Origin: Proteles cristata cristata
Lineage: Eukaryota > Chordata > Mammalia > Carnivora > Hyaenidae
Assembly (NCBI GenBank): GCA_017311185.1
Contig: JAESUZ010002551.1
Location: 1,798,001-1,862,000, forward strand
DNA: 64,000 nt
Reading direction: 5' to 3'
Part shown: one piece after another, positions 11,805-24,595 of the stretch
Layout of the letters: each line of letters begins with the position of its first letter
Position numbering within the stretch: position 1 is the stretch's first letter
Translations under genes and position numbers: made by a program
Notes under the pieces: model-generated
Database searches by the model: none
Told to the model about the DNA's origin: nothing
What the model saw: only the letters and a program-made list of their open reading frames with translations

Positions 11805-11945
<141 letters not shown>

Positions 11946-14069
11946 TAAGTGTAACAGAAAGGTATATTTAACTAATTTTGGTATTTCTCAAGTTAAATTT
12001 GGAATTTGGGGAGGGCAATCATAAATTTCAGTATGACAAACACATGAAAGTGTTCCAAAAGATTATTTCAGGACAAAAATATCAAAAAAGAATAACCTTG
12101 CAACTATCTGTTCCTAACATTCTTATAGCATGCGGAGCAGAAGTTTTTCTTTCAATAAGGAGAGTTTGAAGAAATTAGAGAAACTGTTGCAACCTCATGG
12201 TCTTAAACTTCTAATCATTACTTTTCAGAAGAGAAATGTTGAATATGAAAGAATAGTTAGATAAAAGGTCATCCAACTGTTCAAAGTCCTGGAGTTGAAC
12301 TTGGTGGCCAAAGGAGGAAAGGCATTTGTTTTTTATTTATTCTTTAAAAATGAAGTGTATCATCATTTTGGAGGAACGGTAAAGAAGAATTTCCACTGTG
12401 AGACATCTAAAGCGTATCATCATTATTATGAAGACTAAAAAGAAACCATTTTTTTGTAAGCCAAGAACTTTCATTCTTGACCCACTTAAAAACGTTCAAA
12501 GAAACTGGCTTAACACTGTCCTAGATGTGTGAGCAGCACAGCATCTGTCTGCTCAGACTGTAACCAGATATCCAGAGGTAAGCACCCTTGATGAATTAAA
12601 TAAAACATTCCTAATTTTTGTTTTAGTGTCCATTTGGGAACTTTTCCTGTTCTGTATTGAATTATTTAATGAAAACACATTTTAGATTAAGTTTATGCTT
12701 AGACTTTATCATAAAATATGAAAATAAGTACTGTTCCATGAAATTTCATTTCACTTTTAGGCATCCTGCTAAGGGTCTGAGTTCGTGTTTGTGTATGACG
12801 TTTGCTGTACAATGTATTTCTTACTGCAGGTTCACTGCCTGAATTAAGGTTTGAAAACTCCCTAGAGGTGACCACTAGTGCTGCTAATACTCTGAGTGTG
12901 GGAGATCAGGTAGAGCATTCTGATTTCTTTTTGCACTCCTGCCCTCCAACCCGCCAGTGACACGCTCCTCCAGGCGTTTCTGGACCATACAGCACTCACT
13001 CCCGATCCCCTCACGCAGTGAGCACTCCAGCATGTCCCCCACTCCAGGTGACCTGAGCAACAGTCTTAGCCCATCTGCATTCCGGGTTTTTCAGAGATCC
13101 CATTAGAATCTGATTCTCGGATGCCAATTCCCCAGTAAGGTTACCACCACTAGTAGTGATTATCATTTGTGTGTTTTTTATTGTCAGTTCAATGGACTTC
13201 AGAGAAGGGGTAAGTCATCTCGAGGGAGGAAAAGCTTGTGTTTTTCATATGATATTACTCAAAGCTAGTGCAGGGAAATAAGCAGGCTCAAACACCTCTA
13301 GTAGAAGTGCGAAATGATACAATGAGAGGATGTTAGTAATATGCATCAAGAATCTTAAAAATGTCCATCCCCTTAGATCCAATTAATCTCTTTCTTGTAA
13401 TAAAGTCTAAGGAAAAATCAAATGTCCAACAAGGGTATTCATTACAGAGTTATTTACAAAAAGACTGTTTTCAATTTTTTCTCGAATATCCAACAGGGCT
13501 TTTTATTAACTCCCAAATTTTATCTATAATAGAATATTTGTCAGTCACTAAAAATAGTGTTTTCAAAAAATTTAATGACAAGAGAAATACACTAAATGTA
13601 AAAAGGAAATAAAAATATAGAGGAAAATTCCAACTTTAGTTTAAAAATGAAATAAGCAAAGAAATGATTGCAGAGACATCACAGAGTAGAATCTCGATTG
13701 TATGATATGTGTACATGTTTTACTCTTTAGATAAGCTTCTTACAGTGAATCAATTATACTATCCCTGTCTCCATTATACCTATAACTGCATTATATAAAT
13801 CACATCTTGGTTTAATGATATTTTTATAACCCAGATAAACATCCATAGCCTACAACTCCCTTGAACAATTTATTTTTCCTGATGCCACTGCATACCATTA
13901 GCTACCCTGGCATGTGGGAATTTACCTACTAAATTTGATTTTAAATGCATATTAATGTAACATTAAGTTAACCACAAGCTTTAGCCACGGTTCTGAACCT
14001 GAGTTTCTATGATCTACTACTCTATTTTTCTTCAATCACATAGCTCTGTTTGAAAGATTTGACACTTAC

Positions 14070-14196
14070 CTGAAATCCTCTCTTACAGGCTCCCTCAATC
14101 TCATGGAAGTCATGCTCTGTGCACAGAGGGCAAGCTTCCGCACTCTCCCACAGAAAATAGAATGTGCACCCATCACAGGTGCCTGCTGGGCACTTG
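14070..14196 (-). CDS. ELAPOR2: ELAPOR2 exon 19 (residues about 853-895), end of the MRH-like domain
   Basis: Acceptor TTATTTCAG precedes 14196 and donor CAG|GTAAGT is at 14070. The 127 bp complete a serine and give 42 codons reading KCPAGTCDGCTFYFLWES through EGACKRGFQ. Eight cysteines fall in the conserved pattern CPAGTCDGC...FLWES..ACPLC, which closes the MRH-like domain. It is separated from exon 18 by a 9.6-kb intron carrying several SINEs and an L1. Confidence 0.96.
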
Positions 14197-14750
14197 CTGA
14201 AATAAAAAATGAAATGACAGCTCTTATAACACATTCAACCAAGTCCAATTAACATTTGAGTGCCTACTGAATAGTGGAAAGCAATGTGTGGGTGTAAAAC
14301 CGCAACGTCACACCTACTAGGATAGCTATAATCAAAAAGATAATAACGAGTTGCAAGAATGTTAAGAAATTAGAACCTTCATACACTGCTAATGGGACTG
14401 TAAAGAGGGACAAGTGCTTTGTAATAAGGCGACAGTTCCCCAGATCATTACAAAGAGTTACCCCATGACCCAGTAATTACACTTCTACATAAAAATCCCA
14501 GAGAAATAAAAACAGATATCCACACAAAAACTTGTATGTGAATGTTCACAGCAGCATTACTCTAAACAGCCCAGAGGTGGAAACAACTCAAATGTCCTTC
14601 AGCAGATGAAGATACCACAAATGTGATATAACCCTTCTATGGACTATTACTAGGCCATAAAAAGGAACGCAGAACTGATATACACACTAACTTGGATGAA
14701 CCTCAAAAATATACTAAGTAAAAGAAGCCAATCAAAAATTCTATATATTT

Positions 14751-14884
14751 GGGGCACTTGAGTTGGTCAGTTTAGTGTCTGACTCCTAATTTCGGCTCAG
14801 GTCATGATCTCATGGTTCATTAGTTCAAGCCTTTCATAGAGCCCTGCATCAAGCTCCCTGATGATAGTGTGGAGCCTGCTTAAG

Positions 14885-14930
<46 letters not shown>

Positions 14931-15007
14931 CCTCCCTCCCTCCCTCCCCCTTCCCTCTCTCTGTCCCTCTTCTGCTTGCTCTCTCCTCAAAATAAATAAG
15001 CTTTAAA
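14751..15007 (+). mobile_element. Carnivore SINE with expanded CT tract, inside L1
   Basis: The head GGGGCACTTGAGTTGGTCAG is diverged. TSDs are AAAAATTCTATATATT (14734-14749) and AAAAATTCTATGTATT (15008-15023). The pyrimidine tract at about 14888-14965 is a long CT/CCCT microsatellite, likely length-polymorphic. Confidence 0.9.
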
Positions 15008-15083
15008 AAAAATTCTATGTATTAAATGATGTTATTTTTATGAAAGTCCAAAGTAAGAAAATCCATAGAAACACTAAGTTAGT

Positions 15084-15312
15084 GGGGCGCCTGGGTGGCT
15101 TAGTCGGTTGAGCGTCCGACTTTCGCTTAGGTCATGATCTCGCAGTTCGTGGGTTTGAGCCCCGCGTCAGGCTCTGTGCTGACTGCCAGCTCAGAGCCTG
15201 GAGCCTATTTCAGAGTCTGTTATCTCCTTCTTTCTCTGACCCTCCCCTAGTCACGCTGTCTCTCTCTCTCTCCTAAAAATAAATAAAACATTTAAAAAAA
15301 AAAAAAAAGAAA
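15084..15312 (+). mobile_element. Young carnivore SINE, inside L1
   Basis: GGGGCGCCTGGGTGGCTTAG head and A(n) tail, with TSDs matching GAAACACTAAGTTAGTGG (15068-15085 and 15313-15330). The near-consensus head and identical TSDs indicate a recent insertion. Confidence 0.93.
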
Positions 15313-18300
15313 GAAACACTAAGTTAGTGGTAAGCTTGGACTCTGGGAGGGAGCTATGGTAAAGAGAAGCAATACCTAAAGGGTATAGGTCTTTTTAAGG
15401 TGATGAAAGAGCTCTAAAAATGACTGTAGTGATGCTTCCATATATCTATGAATATACTAATAACCACTGGCTTGTCTGTTTTAAATGGGCAAACTGTGTG
15501 GCATAAGAATTTTGTCTCTATAAAGCTATTTTTTTTTTAATTTAAAGACAGAGATAATGACAAAAAAAGCTGTAGGAAGACTTCTGGGTGGAAGGCATGT
15601 GTAAGACAAGCCTAGAATATGGAGTAAGAGTTAGCCAGAAGAGAAAGGAAGAAAGTAAAGGAATACCTGCCAGAGGGATGAAATGGTAAACGATTTAGAA
15701 GGGAATTGAAAGCTGGTCATGATCACAACAGCTTCAGGAGCAAGCAGTGAGTGGGCGCTCGGCATACAGGTGAGAACTAGGTGGCAGATGGAGATGCCAT
15801 TTCTTTTTGAAGTAATGTATTTAGGCAAAGGTTTCAGGGAACAGAATGATGAACAAGACCATGGTCTCAACAGTGTGGTGGGGCAGAGGGGTGGGGAAGC
15901 AGGCGGGACATGAAAACAAAATTGCCTTCAGTGAAAAGACAAACAAAACAACTGTCAGGTCAACACACAGCCGAGGGATGGAAATGACTCTGCAGTCCAG
16001 GCTTGCCTCAGCCTGATGATGACTTCTTTCAGGAGGTAGTTACCGTCACTACCCAGTGAGGACAGAGGGGCCGTAGACACAGGTGCGGAATCGCACCAGG
16101 CAGGGCCAGAATGGAGACCTTTCAAAACCCTGCTTTCTGGTGGGTGGGTCCATTATGTCAACTTGCCTCTTTCCTTTTAGGGACAGATGAACACAGCATG
16201 GATAAAAATTAAATTTCTCCTTCTGTGTAGATAATCCTTAGTGACTGGAGCAAGAAGTTATTTGGAAAGGTTCTGGTGGGAATGGCTGTTTTCTTCATGA
16301 ATTCATTAAAATGAGAAGAATATTATTCCCTTCATTTGTCTACTATACTTCCCTTATATTAAGTGTATAAATTCAGGGAAGTATCCTGAAAACCTCCTTT
16401 AGACCTTAGTTGCTGCTGAGTACAGGTGTCCTGAAACATCGAGGGCAAAGATAGACACACAATCATAGGGAAAACCCCAAAATACCCCCGTTTAAGTTTT
16501 AACTTCCTATGCCTTTCTGATGATATGCAGTCCAAAACTATAATTTTTTGTCTACCAGCCAAGTAAAATTTCATACCCTCGGTATATATTGTCAGGGTAC
16601 CCTACAATATGAACACTGACATGAAAGTCTACAACGCCTAAAAAACTGACTTCATTTTTAGAGGCCTGTTCTTCCAAATGCTTGTGTGCTGTAGCCCAAG
16701 TAAACATGGGTGAGGTGTAAATAAAAGCACAGTTCTGTGTAATGTGCTTCAGAAACAGAGGCCTGGTACTATGAGACCTAAGAACAGTGACAAATGGGGA
16801 CTCTTTGGAAAAATGGCTTGACTCTACTTGCCTTGATTTGTTTGTAAAAGGGAGTAAAGTATATTCAGACCAAGAAACAAAAAGAGATTTAAGAAAAAGG
16901 GTAAGGACAAAAGTTGAAAATCATGCCACTTAAAAAATGATCCCTACTTCCCATCAGTAAAACTAACTCAAAACTGTACTTCTGAAAAAAACTGAGTAAC
17001 CAATTACAAATGTTTTTCAAGAACACAATGATTATTTGCATAACAATGAATTGAAACTTTAAAGGTAATTAACTTTTTGATCACTTAGCAAAAATTACCA
17101 ATACACTTTCCCCGCTCAATTCTCTCCTTCCCAAATTATTATGTTTTATCTTTTCAAAACAGGGACATTTTTAAGGATGGTGAGGGCTGTTTATCTTGGG
17201 AAAATAAAAGAGTAAGTCTGGTAATATTTGAGAAAAAAAACTGAATAAAAAAAGAAAAAGGCGAAAATTAATGGAAGTTGCAAAAAGCTCTGGAGAGAAA
17301 ACTTGGGTTACAGTTGTCGTTGGACTTGCAAGTGATTTTGTGTTTTTCCACAAGTGATTCAGCCCCTCCCCATGCTGTTTCATATCTGTAATTTATCAGA
17401 AATGAAATGTCTGTTTCACTGCCTTTATCGGGTGGTTATAAAGGACAAAATGAGAGAACAATTTGGGAAAGTTTAAAGTACTGCAAAATAGAAAAGATTC
17501 TTAACAATTCACATCACTTTCTATAGAACTGGGAGAAGTACAGAATTGGGGGGAAAAAATCAAGACACTGATATAACTCATAAAGCTGCCATTAGCTGTC
17601 AAAATATGGCAATGATTCAGTGCCTTTCCCCAGCAGACTTCACTTTTTAAAATATACTCTTAGGTTAAAAGCAGTTTAGTTTAGAATCAATTCTTCAATT
17701 CTTTTAACCCAACAAATCATTGACAATGCAGAACATCCAAATTTGATTCTTTGTTATAAACGTTAAGTTTCACAGTTTGAAGCAGGCATTCCCTGTTAGA
17801 AGACAAAGATGTAGGAAGCAGTACTAATTTCAATAGTTCTTTTGTATAAAACGAAATTAGAAAAAAAAAGATGCAAGAGAAAAAAACAAAAAAAAATATT
17901 TTCTTCTACTAAGAACAAAAAGCAAGAGTAAGATAGACAAACACTGTATTGCCAAGGGTGTGAAACTTTTTTCCCTCTGATGACCTGTGTCACCACCATC
18001 TCCACCCCTTCCCCCCTGGCTTTTTAAAGGTCTCACTAATTGTGCTTCTTTTATAATTTTTGATCCACAAGATCACCATAGAAACCAGCGAGCAGATGTC
18101 TAAAAAGCCAGTACGTAGTCATAGGAAGTTGGGGTGCACAAAGCTAGAGCTCCATAAGATGACCGAGGGCCATGAATTCTAGGTACAGAAACCACCACTG
18201 ACTCAAAGGACAACCAGGTGCACCCTAATTTGGTTTTACTGTTCAATGAGGAAGACTTTCCAGTTTCCTTATTTTGCTTCTGGGACTGCCTTACCAATAC

Positions 18301-21300
18301 AGACAGCACTGGCCATGTTTAAGAATCCAGATGAATCTTTTTTTAAGTAAGTGATATCTTGGATTCTAAAACTGGATACATTTTCTGGGGGGGAAAGTGG
18401 ACTGAGTTATGAGTTATCAGGGTCCTCTAAATGAATCATCTTACCTAAAGCAGGGTCTACTTGGTTCATACTAATTCATGGACAATAATCCTACTTTCTT
18501 ATGAACTATTACAACCCAATACTCAACCTATTGCTAATTGTTTCGACAGCTGATAAGGCAGTGTAAACTTCTGTAGGTTTTGCCTACACTTTATTCAAAT
18601 TCCAAAGTTAAAATAAAGTCATGCAGGCTGTCAGTATGCTTCTATCCCTTCTGGAGTGGGTCTCAGGAGATGGGGGGAAAGGCCATCGCCTTATATGCCC
18701 AGAACTTTTCTCATTTGGTGTCAGAGCACTACTGTTAATTAGCCACTTTCATATGAGGCTTTCTGGGTTTCATGGGGTTCCCCAGTCTTGGAGTTCACAG
18801 ACTGGCATCCTCTGGCATTGGTGATACTCGCTGCCAGTAATCCCTTCGTCTTTGACGTCTGAGAAAGCTCAACCTTTCTCTGCTGAAATGTCAGTGGGCA
18901 GAAAGCCTTCTTGTGTGGGGTCCATAAAATAGCTTTTGATCTTGCTCCAATATTGTTTGCCCTGAGGCTGAAGAGTATAAATCACTTACGACTGAGTTTG
19001 AACGTAAGATATTTTTTTTGACCCATACCTCTTAGATCCAGGGATATAAAATTCTACCAGTCTCTTGCAAAAACCTCCCTTTTTACAGATTCTCCCCTGG
19101 GTTAATTACCAAAAGCCAGAATCTGACCAAGATATGTACAAACTACATGAGCTGACACTCCCCAGTCCCTTTTACCCTCAGGCTCTACAAAGTCTGTCAA
19201 AGTTTTGTCATCCTTATTTCAAAATGAATCCTTAAATGTTATGACTGTTTTGTGATATTTTTATGTGACATCTTAAGATTACTCATTAGTGTTTAATCAT
19301 ATAATTTTTAACAATTCTGCATTAGAATTTTTCCATTTCTTAATAATAATGGGTTTTTACTTGTGTTTCTAGTGCTTTTATATTCCTCCTCATTTCCAAT
19401 TGTTCTAAGAACATATTTGGTTTTAAAATTTTAAATTCTATTATCTTTTAAATCTAACTTGTACAGATTTAGGTATCTATTATCTGACCATAACTAGTTC
19501 AGAGGAAAAAGAAAACAAAGAACTCCTTTAACCAATCATTCTCTGGCTCTTACCAACTTAAAATGGATAGACATTTTAGATTCAACAGACCTCCCCCAAA
19601 AGCCAAAGAAGATACTATACTAGTGTCTTATAGATCCAAAGATTTTGATAGAGAAACTATAAATCAGAGCCTGTGGAATAAAGCCTTAGCATGTTCAACC
19701 TCTGAATGCCTTCAGGACAGATCTCTGAAGCATCCTATTTGTGAGATACAATATTCTCAGAGGCTATGCTTTTTTTTTTTTTTTTAATGGGCAGCAGCCC
19801 CGCTCCACTTGGGCCTGAGCCACCCACTAGCTTGACTCCATCTCTGAGGCTGAGGCTACACTTAATAATGAAAATGAATCTGAATTTGAAGGAGGTTTCA
19901 GCAAAACAGTTTTAGACAGATTTATAAATGACCTAAGCAGTTAAATATACTTATAAGTTGAGAGAAAGAGAAAGAGAGAGCATGATGTTTTCCTCTAACT
20001 CATACCATTACTAAAGATGATCTTGTTGGAGAGAGGATGACTCATTTTAAACAAGGCACCAGTAACCTGCAGATCAAATGAGTTTTCCCCTGGATAAATG
20101 TGATATTTGCCTCTCTGCCTAGTGTGTTTCTTTGCAAATCTCTACCTGTGAAGAACTGGAGGGGAAAAAAAGGGAGGGCAAGATGAAAATATAATGGTAA
20201 GCAAAGAATGAGACACAGTCAGGACAACATTCCATCAGACTGTGCCAACACAGTCATACAATCTGGGTCCTCAGTGTGTCCTACTGTGTGAAGAGAACGG
20301 GTCTGACTGAGAGACCTCTAGGGTGTTATGACATCTCCATTATCAGAGTAAAAATGATTCCTTTTATCCATTTTATAATGCTTTTTCAAAGCCTTTCCAT
20401 TAATAGAAATTTCTCATATATTTGAAAGAACACCCCAGATACAATGCTTGGGTCTAAAGTTTTCCTAAGTGAAAGGAGAACTTCCAGTTTTTCCAACCAC
20501 CTCAATCATGACTGGAGGTTGGCAAGGTTTCTTAGGTAGAGGCTGGAGGGGAATCTATTTAGGGATATCAGCAGTCTATTTTGTTACAAATTCGTTTGCT
20601 GGCCAAGATACAAACTGCACCAGATAATCCCAAAAGTCCAGTCTGGCTCTCAGACTACATCTGCCACAGACATCAGGCTGCTAAGTTTTTATCTAAAATG
20701 TCTCACACCTTCCAGACACTTCGTAGAATTAGAAACCAACTGCATTTGCCAGGCCAAACAGACAGGTTGTAGTTTTCCAATTGCAGATTTGTAGGCAGTC
20801 CTGATGATTTGCTGTTCCCTCTAAATTTCAGATGAGATACATAGAGAACACACACTGCCCATTTTTCTCCTGCCCCATCGACTCTCTGTTAAGACATTCT
20901 CATTTTCCCAGGTCACCAAGATGCAGAGCCCCAACCAACATCACTACTACTAAAGTCTACTTTCTCTGGTTTACCAAGATTCTTGGCCAAGAGAGGAGAA
21001 ATCCCAGGGGTGGCATCCCTTCCAAATTGTGAAAGTCTGCTTCCTGAGATTTTTGGGTCACAGCATATGAGATTTTTTCAAGGCAAGTTCCTGGTTAGCA
21101 CCTTGTCTCTCTGAAGATCTTAAAGCTCCCCCAATAATACTGCAGAGTAAATCCTCTTCAAAAGTAGCCTAAGAAACTGGGCTCTGTTAGCATTTCCTTA
21201 CTCTTAGTAGGAAATCTTTATTCAGCCCCACAGTTAAAAAATTTTCTATTTATTTCGGGATAAGCTGCTGTTTCTCGTGTTCTGATCCCAGAGCTCCCCC

Positions 21301-21590
21301 TTGTGCCCTAATAGGAAACTGATTCAAGAAAGAACTAAAAGTTAACACACTTAGGTTGTGGGGTTCAAGCAGTTTCCTAGAGCAGGGGTCCTCAAACCTC
21401 AATGTGCATGATAATTATATCAAGTTTTATGAGATATGGGTGAAGGATTATCCTTTATAGTAATATATTTTAAATGAGTTTTTCAGAAAACTAAAACGCA
21501 GAACAAAGTTTGAGAATTTGCCTCAGTGTGTTAAGATTAGTAATTCCTAAATTTTAATATGCTTAGGAATTGTCTTGCAGATTTTCTTTT

Positions 21591-21696
21591 AGGATTTTGT
21601 TTTTAAGTAATCTCTACACCCAATGTGGGACTCAAACCCCAAACCCCAAGATCAAGAGTTGCATGCTCCTCTGACTGAGCCAGTCAGGCACTCCTA
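21591..21696 (-). mobile_element. Short older CAN-SINE fragment
   Basis: Reverse-complement features are visible: ACTGAGCCAGTCAGGCACTC, GACTCAAACCCC and CCAAGATCAAGAGTTGCATG. It is shorter than, and different from, the main felid SINE, lacking the CT tract. Confidence 0.7.
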
Positions 21697-23359
21697 AACT
21701 ATCCTGTGTTTAAAAAACATATATTTCTATGCTCAATACTCAAGAGATTCTTTGTTTTTGGAAAGATCCAGAAATTGATTTTTAAAAGAGACCCCAAGGT
21801 AATCTGCCACAAGTGATCTTGAGAAACCCTGGCAAAGACAGTTATGTTCCTGATGTAGAATAAACTACTGCAGGTCAAAGGAAAAACTTATTTTTCTTCT
21901 CCTCACAAGGGAAAAAATCAGTTTCTAAATGCCATCATTTCCCATCAGGAAACTATTTTTTTTTTATTAGCTTTAAACATCAGAACCCACCTAGGGAGAG
22001 TTAGAGTGATATATTTTCTCAAGGACAGATCTAATCTTTGGTAATATTATCTGCTTGGGGAGCCGCCTAGATGAGGCTTTGGAAGCCATCCAGGTAGACT
22101 CTGAGAGGCTAGACTCTGAGAGGTTTGTTGATAACTCCACGAAAGGACATTATAAGTGCTATCATAAAGAGAACAGGCATCTGAACTCAAAGCTCTATGG
22201 TGAGGTATCAGGCAATAATTAAAGAAACTCTAAACACACCTTCTCATCAACAAAGGGTGGTGTGCTGCCTGGACTCTAGCTTGGATGCAGGCATAGGGAT
22301 CCTGTGTCAAATGATGCCCTTGAGCATCAGGCTCCCTCTGTCTCTTTCACTGATGTCTAGTAACTTTCATTATGTTCTCCTCTCATCATATACTCTCTCA
22401 CCTTTTAAAGGTGAAAAGAAAAATTAATTCCTAGATCTATGAAACACAGAGAAACACAGGTAATAAGACGTGAATACTAGTGTACCTTTAAGCCCCAGAG
22501 TAAACCCACAATATTGTTACCAACATAAATACTTTTAAGATGCCCAAGTAGTTGAAGCAATGCTTAGACCACTGATTTCCGATACTGATGCACTGAGATG
22601 CATAAGCACAATAGCTTAAAATCTCTCAATGGTTACTGTGAACCTATCAAAATCAAAACTGAATGATTTTCTTTTAGATAAAATTTAATATATATTAAAT
22701 ATAGCTTGAGAAATACCTGCTAGTCAAACTGTCATCCAAAGGTACCTTAATCCAAAAAAAGATTATAAATAAATAATCTACATACAGAATAATTAATAAC
22801 TATAAAAAACCAAAATCAGCAGAATTTAAGTCACTCATACCATGAAAGCAGTATTTAAGTTAACAGTTCTGAATCCATGAAATTGCTCATTTTCTCCTAG
22901 TGTTTCCACCCAATATAGACTGTATTAGTCAGACCTAGACTGTGGAGAGCTGTTGCCTCAATGCCAGCAAGTCAAATGAATTGTACTATGTGTTCCATAG
23001 ATCAGATTCTACCTTGGTGATTCTGCTGCCATTAATCAGAAAACAGAGGAGTTGGAAATGGATCATACAAATTATCTACTCTGGCCCCTATTCTCCCACA
23101 GAGAATGAAACCATGACTCAGAGATTTGATTACTTCAATCTGGATCACCCAGATGGTTCATGTTGATGAAGAACTACAAACCAGGTTATATATAATCCAG
23201 CTCTTAAGGAAACTGAAACTAAACACTAGGATTCCATACAAGGGTAAAAATAATGTAATTATATGTTGAAATAATATTCAAGACAATTAGACACAACAGG
23301 ATGCAAAAATGACTTTGAGGAGATTGGGATGTACTGACATTTGTGAGGAACTATTCCTC

Positions 23360-23590
23360 TCTTTTTTGTGAAATTTTCTTTCTTTTTTTTAATGTTTTAT
23401 TTTTGAGAGAGATATAGAGACAGCATGAGCAGGGGAGGGTCAGAGAGAGAGGGAGATACAGAATCTGAAGCAGGCTCCAGGCTCTGAGCTGTCAGCACAG
23501 AGCCCAATACAGGGCTCGAACTCATAAACCGTGAAATCATGACCTGAGGCAAAGTCGGACGCTTTAACCTACTGAGCCACCCAGGTGCCC
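23360..23590 (-). mobile_element. Carnivore SINE (felid type), minus strand
   Basis: The plus-strand text runs from a poly-T end through GAGAGAGAGGGAGATACAGA to CTGAGCCACCCAGGTGCCC. It is flanked by GAGGAACTATTCCTC (23345-23359) and TTGGAACTATTCCTC (23591-23605). It lies 174 bp below exon 18, downstream of it in the transcript. Confidence 0.92.
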
Positions 23591-23763
23591 TTGGAACTAT
23601 TCCTCCTAAGAGACACACAGCATATCCCTACAATAAAGATCTGCATATTCTTCTCTTTCTGCTTTGCATTCAGAGAGACTATATTTTAAAATAGTAAGAT
23701 TCTAGAGTTTTGCTTCCTCACAATAAATACAAATGTGAAATAATCACATAGAAATAAAAATAC

Positions 23764-23865
23764 CTGGGGACTGAAATCACTCCTGCTCCTGGTTTAGTAG
23801 GACTGCACCTCATTTTCACAGCAGTTGATCGACCATTAACACAAGACGTTGTAGTTGTAGAAGAC
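23764..23865 (-). CDS. ELAPOR2: ELAPOR2 exon 18 (residues about 819-853), MRH-like domain
   Basis: Acceptor CTGCAATAG precedes 23865; donor CAG|GTATTT at 23764 is followed by a T/A-rich stretch and is one of the two weakest in the gene. The 102 bp read SSTTTTSCVNGRSTAVKMRC through GAGVISVP, starting and ending in split codons. The CxxGRSTxxxxRC motif is the region where MRH domains carry their sugar-contacting Arg, but I cannot say from sequence alone whether this one binds mannose-6-phosphate. Confidence 0.95.
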
Positions 23866-24284
23866 CTATTGCAGGGCAAATGTCATTTTACAGAACAGAC
23901 AGGACACAGATCACAAAAACATAAGTATCCTGTGTATAACTCCCCCTATACTCTATGAAAGAATGAAAAAGAAAAAAGTGTCCAAGTTCATAAATTAAGA
24001 ATTTTAATACAAACTGAGGCTCATTTACTTTCATTGCCTATGAAAAGTTGATGATTTTCTCAGGTAAAGTAATAAGCTATCATCAAGGTGGTTAACAAAT
24101 TTACTATGATTATAATCAAAGATATAATCAAAAAAAATTTTAAGGGAAGTGAGGTGATATCTACTTTTGTTGACGTTGAGGTGTGTGAATTACAAATACT
24201 GTCTTGACAATGAAGTAGACATTTTATTGCCTGATTTAAAAGAATATATATATAGATAGAAGATAGACAGATAGACAGATAGAT

Positions 24285-24328
<44 letters not shown>

Positions 24329-24498
24329 TCAGAGCTTATATAACACTTGCAAAATATTTCATGTTTCCTACTTTATACTCCATCTTTCATTTGCAAACTC
24401 ATCATTGATTATCTGTTAACTATAAGCTACTATGCAAGGCATCCTGAAGGGACATTCCTTTGATTAAACCTATCAAGCGAAGCAGCATCTTCACTTAC
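23866..24498 (-). other. ELAPOR2 intron 17 with an AGAT microsatellite
   Basis: 633 bp. Apart from the tetranucleotide array at 24250-24329 it is AT-rich unique sequence with no other feature visible. Confidence 0.85.
24250..24329. repeat. (GATA/AGAT)n tetranucleotide microsatellite
   Basis: GATAGAAGATAGACAGATAG imperfect start, then about ten uninterrupted GATA units. Such long pure arrays are usually highly variable between individuals. Confidence 0.95.
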
Positions 24499-24595
24499 TT
24501 ATAAAAGAAATGCACATCTGGCATTTGGCTAGGTGAAACTGGGAACATATCTTCTTTTATATTAATATTTTGCAATGTGGTTTCAACTGTCACTC
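24499..24595 (-). CDS. ELAPOR2: ELAPOR2 exon 17 (residues about 787-819), MRH-like domain
   Basis: Acceptor TGTTATCTAG precedes 24595 and donor TAA|GTAAGT is at 24499. The 97 bp complete glycine 787, then read VTVETTLQNINIKEDMF through PDVHFFY, leaving AA of a lysine. It has no cysteines. IPDV/MPDVHFFYK is a hallmark stretch shared with the paralogue ELAPOR1 (PDVIFFYR, from memory). Confidence 0.95.

Larger units (their letters stand above)
14288..15535 (+). mobile_element. Old L1 3' end, interrupted by two SINEs
   Basis: Segments 14288-14733, 15024-15067 and 15331-15535 read continuously as an old L1 3' end: ACATGACCCAGTAATTxCAC-like text, 'ggactattactaggccataaaaagga', 'aggtctttttaaggtgatgaaa' and the terminal 'tctctataaagctatt'. 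The gaps are exactly the SINEs at 14751-15007 and 15084-15312. The L1 therefore predates both. Confidence 0.8.
14197..23763 (-). other. ELAPOR2 intron 18
   Basis: 9567 bp, split-codon intron. Contents: old L1 at 14288-15535 with two nested SINEs, an L2-like trace near 15580-15900, unassigned AT-rich sequence 15900-21380, MER5-like scraps around 21383-21840, an older CAN-SINE at 21591-21696, and a felid SINE at 23360-23590. The block 18550-21300 looks like decayed repeat, but I cannot classify it. Confidence 0.8.

Noticed and set aside
15084..15312. SINE heads as functional tRNA genes
   Set aside because: They resemble tRNA only in promoter-like boxes; no cloverleaf or mature 3' end is present and they sit in dispersed SINE copies.
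18550..21300. A second endogenous-retrovirus-like block
   Set aside because: Some text feels retroviral, but I found no paired LTRs, no recognisable domain and no target duplication, so it stays unassigned.
24250..24329. Regular repeats as a CRISPR array
   Set aside because: It is a simple GATA microsatellite with no spacers, in a mammalian intron.
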